In this document: positions 60,501 through 64,000 of the stretch, piece by piece
Position numbering within the stretch: the first letter of the stretch is position 1
Layout of the letters: each line of letters opens with the position of its first letter
From: Nocardia cyriacigeorgica
GTDB taxonomy: Bacteria; Actinomycetota; Actinomycetes; Mycobacteriales; Mycobacteriaceae
NCBI RefSeq assembly: GCF_005863245.1
Contig: NZ_VBUT01000001.1
Span: 248,001-312,000, forward strand
Direction of reading: 5' to 3'
Length of the DNA stretch: 64,000 nt
Program-made: the position numbers and the translations under genes
Notes under the pieces: generated by a model
Databases searched by the model: none
Told to the model about the DNA's origin: nothing
What the model saw: only the letters and a program-made list of their open reading frames with translations

Positions 60501-63500
60501 GCTGCAACCACGGCCGCGCCTGCACCCACCGGCCGATCCACGGATGCCGCTGAATCCACGCCTTGACCGCCGGATGCTTGGGCACCTGCGCCGCCATCAG
60601 CAACAGCCGCACCACGTTGTAGGAGTCGGCGCCCCAGTGCTGGCCGAAGATCTCGTTCGGGTCGAGACCGGAGGTGTTGTACAGCGTCGGCGCCTGTGGT
60701 GCGTTCACCGGCAGGGTGCTCTCGGGGACCTTGCCTGCCGGGACCTCGTCGGTGGGCAAGGTGATGTCGTTGACGACGTCCTCCATGGCCCAGCCGCTGA
60801 CACCGTCCGGCGGATCCTTGCGCGAGTACTTGCCGTACCGCTCGGCCTTGGGCTTGCTCGTTTCGCTGGTGTCGCGGCCGGTCTGCCAGTCCGGGCGGGT
60901 CGGGTCGACCCGGTGCCAGTTCCCCTCGCCGTCGCGCCAGGAGACGATGTCGAGCCGGTCGCCGCCGACCCAGCCGGTGCTCAACCGTTCCACGTCGAGC
61001 AGGCCGAGTTCCTCGACCGTGCATACGCCTTCGCGGTCGGCGCGCACGCGGCGCAGTTCGACGGTGGTGTCGCCGTCCATCATCGACTGTGCCACCAGCG
61101 AATTCGTGCGCAAAGCGGTGGCGAAGGCGTCGTCGATATCGCTGCGGGGCGGGCGGCCGAGTTGGTCGCGGATGCCGAACACCACGATCCGGGTGGCGTC
61201 GCCGTCGACGATGAGGCCGACCCGCGGCGTCACCATCCGGCCGCCTTCGCCCTCGATCATCGCCCGCCATGCGCCCGCGAGACCCGCCATCTCGTCCTGG
61301 ATCCGGCCGACGAGATTATGCACCCGGTTCACATCGCGGGCGGCGTCGGCGAGGGCGTCGATATCGCGCAGCAGTAGACGCGGGCCGTCGCCCGGTGTGC
61401 CGGTGAGGACGTCGAATTGGGCTCGGCCGCGCAGGAACCGGAGGGTTTCCTCCAGGCGGTCGGGGGCGAGGGCGGCTTCGTCGGGACGGCCCTGCGCGTC
61501 GACGACGCCGAGCCGGGTGGCGAGATCATCGCGCATGACGCGGCGCGGTTTGATCTGGCGCAGCTGCTCGGCCCGCTCCCTGGCCAGCCGGTCCAGCTCG
61601 GCCGCGACCTCGTCGGCGCGTGGCCTGCCCTCGCCGACGCGGGCGCGCTCGAGTTCGGCGAGTTGGCGGTCGACCTGATCGACTTCGGCGTCGAGCCGGT
61701 TGACGGTGCTGGCCGCGTCGGCGAGTTTGGCGATGGCGGCGCGCCGTTCGGCCTGGTCGGCGCTGCTGCGTGGGGAACGCGATTGACTGGGACTTTCGTC
61801 GATACCACCGGGATGGTCGATGGTGTCCGTGCCCGCCTCGTCGTAGAGGCGCAGGATGGTCGGCTCGAGCCGGTCACCGCGCAGCGCGGCCTCGTCGACA
61901 CGGCCGTTATCGTCGACCAGGCCGTGCCGCACCGCGCGATCATCGCGTTTGGCGCGCCAGAATTCGCGTTCGCGGGCCAGCTCCTGGCGCTGCTGCACCA
62001 GCCGGTCGTATTCGCCGACCGGGGTGACCGAGCGTTCCAGGCGTGCCAGTTCGTCGTCGAGGCGCGCGATGTCGGCGTCGGCGTCGTTGAACTGCTCCGC
62101 TGCCCGTTCGAGCGCGTCGAGTTCGGCCAGCCTGCGCGGCATTTCGTCGACCCGCATGGTGCGCCCGCGCAGCTCCTCCATGGTCGCGTCGAGGTTGTCG
62201 CGGTTCAGCGCCACGTAGTCGTCGCGGTTGTCGATGGGCTGACGTTCGGCGCGCATATCGCGGATCTCGCGCCATTCCTCGCGCCGCGCCACCGCTTCGG
62301 CCCGCTCGGCGGCGAGGCGGTCGTATTCGGCGCGGACCTCGGGCGACATCCGGGTGCGCGGGTCGGCATCCGTGGCGTCGGCCTGCGAATCAGCGGAATC
62401 GCCGGTGGTCGGCTCGACGCCGGCGTCGGTTCCGTCGTGTGGAGGTTGCCGATGCGACGACTCACCGTTCGCGCCTTCGCCATGGTCGCCGTCATCAGGT
62501 TGGGCAGGTGCCAGCGGAGTGTTCGGCGGTTTCTGCGCTCCTCCACCGGCTGCCGGCGTCGGCTCGGCTTCGGCACCCGCACGCGACGCCTCGCCCGGCT
62601 CGGATCCCGGCTCGGCGGAATCGCCCGATCGGCCGGACTCCTGGTCCTGCGTCGACTCCGGCGTACCGTCCGCGACGTCGTCGCGTTCGGCGGGTGCCGC
62701 GGACGATTTCTGCGCTTCCCCAATAGATTCCGCGGTACCGGGCAGCGCCCGCGCCTCGCCCGGCGCGGCGGGAGGCCGTGACGGTGGTGTGTCACCGGCG
62801 GGCGCCGGGGCGGCACCCGGATCCTCGCCGGGATCGGTGCGCCAGGTTCCGTCCGGGTTGCGTGGCTGGTGCAGGTCCGGCTGCGGGCCCGGGGTGGCGT
62901 TGTGGGCGTCGTTGACGAGTCCGGCCAGGCGGCGGATGTCGTCGGCGCGCTGACGGATCTCCTCGCGCAAGGTCGCCTGCACCTCGGCCAGCTCGGCGGG
63001 GCTCAGGCGTTCGTGCAGGTCGAGGCGACCGTCGCGGAACTTGGTGTAGGCCTCGTCCCAGGCGTCGTCGCTGGCATCGGTGATATCGACGCCGAGGATG
63101 CGCAGGTAGTCGCGGCTCGGCCTGCGGTTGGTGATATCCGGGTTCGGGCCGTCACCGAGCGGGGCGAAAAGCCCGGTATCGCCGAGCAGTTCGAGCAAGA
63201 ACGCCAGCGACGTAGGGTCGTGGACCGGGATTTCCCCGCCGCCCACCCGCGGATCGGCGTTCGGGTCGCGCCGCAGATCCCGGGTGAAGGGGTCGACTTC
63301 GCCGAGTGCGCGCACGAAATCGGTCAATGCGTCGACCACCGCGGGATGATCGGCCATCGAGTACACCATGGCGTTGATCGCGCTGCGCATCCCCTCGGGA
63401 CCGAGGGTGTCCGGGTCCGGCACCAGATGCCGCATGTCCTTGGTGAAGCTCGACCCGTAGATCACCTCAGGGTCGACGCCGAGCCGCTGGGCCAGCTGCC

Positions 63501-64000
63501 GCACCGCCGCGTTGACCGCCGCCTTGTCCAGCTTGCGCAGGTTCTCGGCGTACTCGGCGAGATCCTCCAGCTGTTGCAGCCGCCGCGAATCCGGGGTGGC
63601 GGGGTCGGCGATGATCTGTGCGACCCGCTCCGGGGTCAGCGCGGCCCGGTCGATCTGGAGCCGGTTGGTCAAATGGCCGAGCACCTTGTCGAGGGCGTTG
63701 TAATGATCGATCGCGTCGGCGCTGCGGGTGACGTCGAGCAGGCCTTCGACCTGCGTGGCGCGCAGCATGTTGTCCTGCCACAGCTGGGCGAGGGCGTCGG
63801 CCCACTGGCGCGGGGTGAGTGATTCGGGGTCGGCGATGCCGAGTTGCCCGGCCAGGGCATTGCGGTCGGCGCGCAGGGCTTCCGCGCTGCGCGGGCGTTC
63901 CGCATCGGAGGTGGTGTCGCTCGCGAACGAGTCCTCCGAGCGGTCCCGGTGCGGCGATTCGGCGGCCCGATCGGCCTCGCCGTCCACCCGGTCGGGACGG
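57517..64000 (-). CDS. giant repeat- and Pro-rich ESX-locus protein (5' end outside window)
   Basis: The frame is open from the window edge, so at least 2,160 residues are seen and the N-terminus is missing. In order: a helical region (about 1-370) with an RADRNALAGQLGIADP unit; an acidic linker; three further helical units of about 110-130 residues that each start with an RDxxA-x-RxG(I/V)-like segment and end in Leu-rich LARLERS-type helices; a globular stretch (about 920-1100) with RIVVFGIRDQLGRPPRSD and RLDIVSWRDGEGNWHRVD; another helical part to ~1450; a ~250-residue Ser/Asp/Gly/Ala linker with SSGAARR repeats; a ~200-residue PPVPP tract; and a C-terminal beta-rich ~150 residues. No nuclease, ART or protease motif is obvious. 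It probably is an ESX-associated surface or effector protein. Confidence 0.75.
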   Translation of the reverse strand, partial: RPDRVDGEADRAAESPHRDRSEDSFASDTTSDAERPRSAEALRADRNALAGQLGIADPESLTPRQWADALAQLWQDNMLRATQVEGLLDVTRSADAIDHYNALDKVLGHLTNRLQIDRAALTPERVAQIIADPATPDSRRLQQLEDLAEYAENLRKLDKAAVNAAVRQLAQRLGVDPEVIYGSSFTKDMRHLVPDPDTLGPEGMRSAINAMVYSMADHPAVVDALTDFVRALGEVDPFTRDLRRDPNADPRVGGGEIPVHDPTSLAFLLELLGDTGLFAPLGDGPNPDITNRRPSRDYLRILGVDITDASDDAWDEAYTKFRDGRLDLHERLSPAELAEVQATLREEIRQRADDIRRLAGLVNDAHNATPGPQPDLHQPRNPDGTWRTDPGEDPGAAPAPAGDTPPSRPPAAPGEARALPGTAESIGEAQKSSAAPAERDDVADGTPESTQDQESGRSGDSAEPGSEPGEASRAGAEAEPTPAAGGGAQKPPNTPLAPAQPDDGDHGEGANGESSHRQPPHDGTDAGVEPTTGDSADSQADATDADPRTRMSPEVRAEYDRLAAERAEAVARREEWREIRDMRAERQPIDNRDDYVALNRDNLDATMEELRGRTMRVDEMPRRLAELDALERAAEQFNDADADIARLDDELARLERSVTPVGEYDRLVQQRQELAREREFWRAKRDDRAVRHGLVDDNGRVDEAALRGDRLEPTILRLYDEAGTDTIDHPGGIDESPSQSRSPRSSADQAERRAAIAKLADAASTVNRLDAEVDQVDRQLAELERARVGEGRPRADEVAAELDRLARERAEQLRQIKPRRVMRDDLATRLGVVDAQGRPDEAALAPDRLEETLRFLRGRAQFDVLTGTPGDGPRLLLRDIDALADAARDVNRVHNLVGRIQDEMAGLAGAWRAMIEGEGGRMVTPRVGLIVDGDATRIVVFGIRDQLGRPPRSDIDDAFATALRTNSLVAQSMMDGDTTVELRRVRADREGVCTVEELGLLDVERLSTGWVGGDRLDIVSWRDGEGNWHRVDPTRPDWQTGRDTSETSKPKAERYGKYSRKDPPDGVSGWAMEDVVNDITLPTDEVPAGKVPESTLPVNAPQAPTLYNTSGLDPNEIFGQHWGADSYNVVRLLLMAAQVPKHPAVKAWIQRHPWIGRWVQARPWLQRIPPFGTVFRGYEWFAPPERNVQPMVRPWDASDHRPGFDDVPESLRQQWEREAAQWQRVQDWADAEYDRFLADPDDLARIAEGIEQHRREQQVDRARQVVDRVRRDLVDGHSGIDPTRDVDAQLEAVHAEIDRVAEALADQFAADDPEAVRDTVEDVRELLMAGVDPDMIAGALAEHMRDDVPVFTPEQLARIRHHLMEAELLVRDHADPNGRFVRKPMDRLADIAEAWNRLRKGTPLPQDFILLHDALAESDYLRANPLATWQDANAYAIGLGHHWDADRPPLTGWRTGIPYTPTRPTTPPLLPERTTAELPPQPDPRTSAEREADGASPAQLPPVSSPDAESASESESASDRNGVPESEGASDADDLPDRDGSSEASDSGPVVPPSVDGGELDSSDAARRSPEGGESTSSGRMPRIPGGGDTNSPGAGQPSPASGSDDSSGAARRLSDGTDDESAEAGQQPDGGEDASSGAARRSSEGGDGDSSGAARRAPDNGEGDSSDPARRPAADDGDGQAGDDAQQPPVSGDRDSGDGDSPRRRPDPIYRSHIPKLPHDVDFEFPEVEPIDPVDPEPWPPPNRPEPSTTPPEPPAPPQPPVPPVPPVPPVPPVPPVPPRPPLPPGPPVPPVPPLPPEPPVPPVPPLPPELPEPPWPPAQPPQPPVPPELPVPPVLPEPPVRPERPPQPPEPPVSSVPPELPVPPVPPVPPVPPALPESPAPPASPLPPMPPGLPVPPERPDPPMVPPSLPQPAPPAPGAMPGAGQPGPAAGGERYPEPAMPPAQHHRPDLAYPSAPTQPPAQQGWGSGSASYQPNADQGPTSGAQPGPWGPIPPPPPFGGPGSGPAGGGSRANGAGGHGRNLRGERQIPASGPILVQPFAGFGVAAEFDPGTGALQAVPASNGTRGGVYGDLGESRVVFYRDGAGLALRVDGRTIDLGGPVRIEWVLLERRTTRFAVIENGVVVFEVRYRTLPPEMDLGALVHSVLADPQRREQTFRG
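58380..58790 (-). repeat. tandem PPVPPVPPE-type codon repeats in the giant gene
   Basis: A run of GGC/GGA/GGT and CGG triplets on the plus strand encodes dozens of Pro-Pro-X units on the minus strand, forming a long polyproline II rod between the linker and the C-terminal domain. Repeat slippage is expected to vary its length between strains. Confidence 0.85.
61270..62350 (-). repeat. three degenerate helical repeats in the giant gene
   Basis: Three consecutive units (about 62350-62030, 62030-61640 and 61640-61270) share the order Glu-Tyr/Leu-Asp-Arg-Leu, a charged helix, an (I/R)RDxR or MRDDLATRLG turn, an EA-L-xx-DRLE-xT helix and a final Leu/Asp helix. A more distant copy lies near 63885-63480. 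They look like paralogous coiled-coil modules. Confidence 0.55.

Noticed and set aside
27813..64000. Classification of the second locus as ESX-3
   Set aside because: PE/PPE and EspG occur in ESX-3 too, but EspI-, EspB-, EspC- and EspL-like genes point to an ESX-1/ESX-2-type system. A tree is needed to settle it.

Overview
The window is high-GC actinobacterial DNA from a mycolic-acid bacterium, most likely Nocardia or a close relative. Two complete type VII (ESX) secretion loci flank the conserved infA-rpmJ-rpsM-rpsK-rpsD-rpoA-rplQ-truA block, in the same neighbourhood as in Mycobacterium tuberculosis (ESX-4 beside truA/rplQ/rpoA). Families typical of Nocardia (a DUF7373-like lipoprotein tail, DUF6301, TY-Chap/YbjN-like chaperone, DUF4254) support the genus guess. 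The genus itself is inference.

Layout. 1-1.8 kb: tail of a putative lipoprotein and a membrane Ser/Thr kinase. 1.9-14.8 kb: an ESX-4 locus with two WXG100 genes (esxT/esxU-like), an Rv3446c-family protein, eccC4, then eccD4-mycP4, eccB4 and eccE4. 14.8-22.7 kb: metabolic and regulatory insert with an FMN reductase, MTA phosphorylase, a CsoR-type copper sensor with its operator, a transporter/two-component/TAXI-receptor cluster, an Hsp20 gene behind a CIRCE element, and a luciferase-like oxidoreductase. 22.7-27.5 kb: truA and the ribosomal/RNA polymerase genes.

27.8-64 kb: a second, larger ESX locus. It opens with an EspI-like MinD ATPase. A small island follows (DUF4254 protein, GntR regulator with palindromic operator, GNAT enzyme). 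Next come eccC, mycP, eccD on one strand and eccA, eccB, eccE on alternating strands. From about 64 kb back to 46.3 kb, some 15 genes all run on the minus strand: a giant (>2,160 residue) repeat- and proline-rich protein that runs off the window, a small unknown protein, a DUF6301 protein, a TY-Chap-like chaperone, a protein with two immunity-like domains, an EspB-like secreted protein, EspG, an EspD/EspH-like protein, a YbaB/EspL-like protein, an EspC/EspF-like protein, an EspA/EspE-like protein, PE, PPE, a second EspG and a WXG100 pair.

How it fits together: EccB/C/D/E form the membrane channel, MycP is the membrane protease, EccA and EspG are cytosolic AAA+ ATPase and PE/PPE chaperone, and the Esx, PE, PPE and Esp-like proteins are probable substrates. 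Several genes overlap by ATGA or GTGA, which points to translational coupling. The most interesting region is the distal half of the second locus (46-64 kb). There an ESX-1-type accessory set (EspA/C/D/B-like) sits next to PE/PPE/EspG genes and leads into a giant protein with its own apparent chaperone and immunity-like genes.
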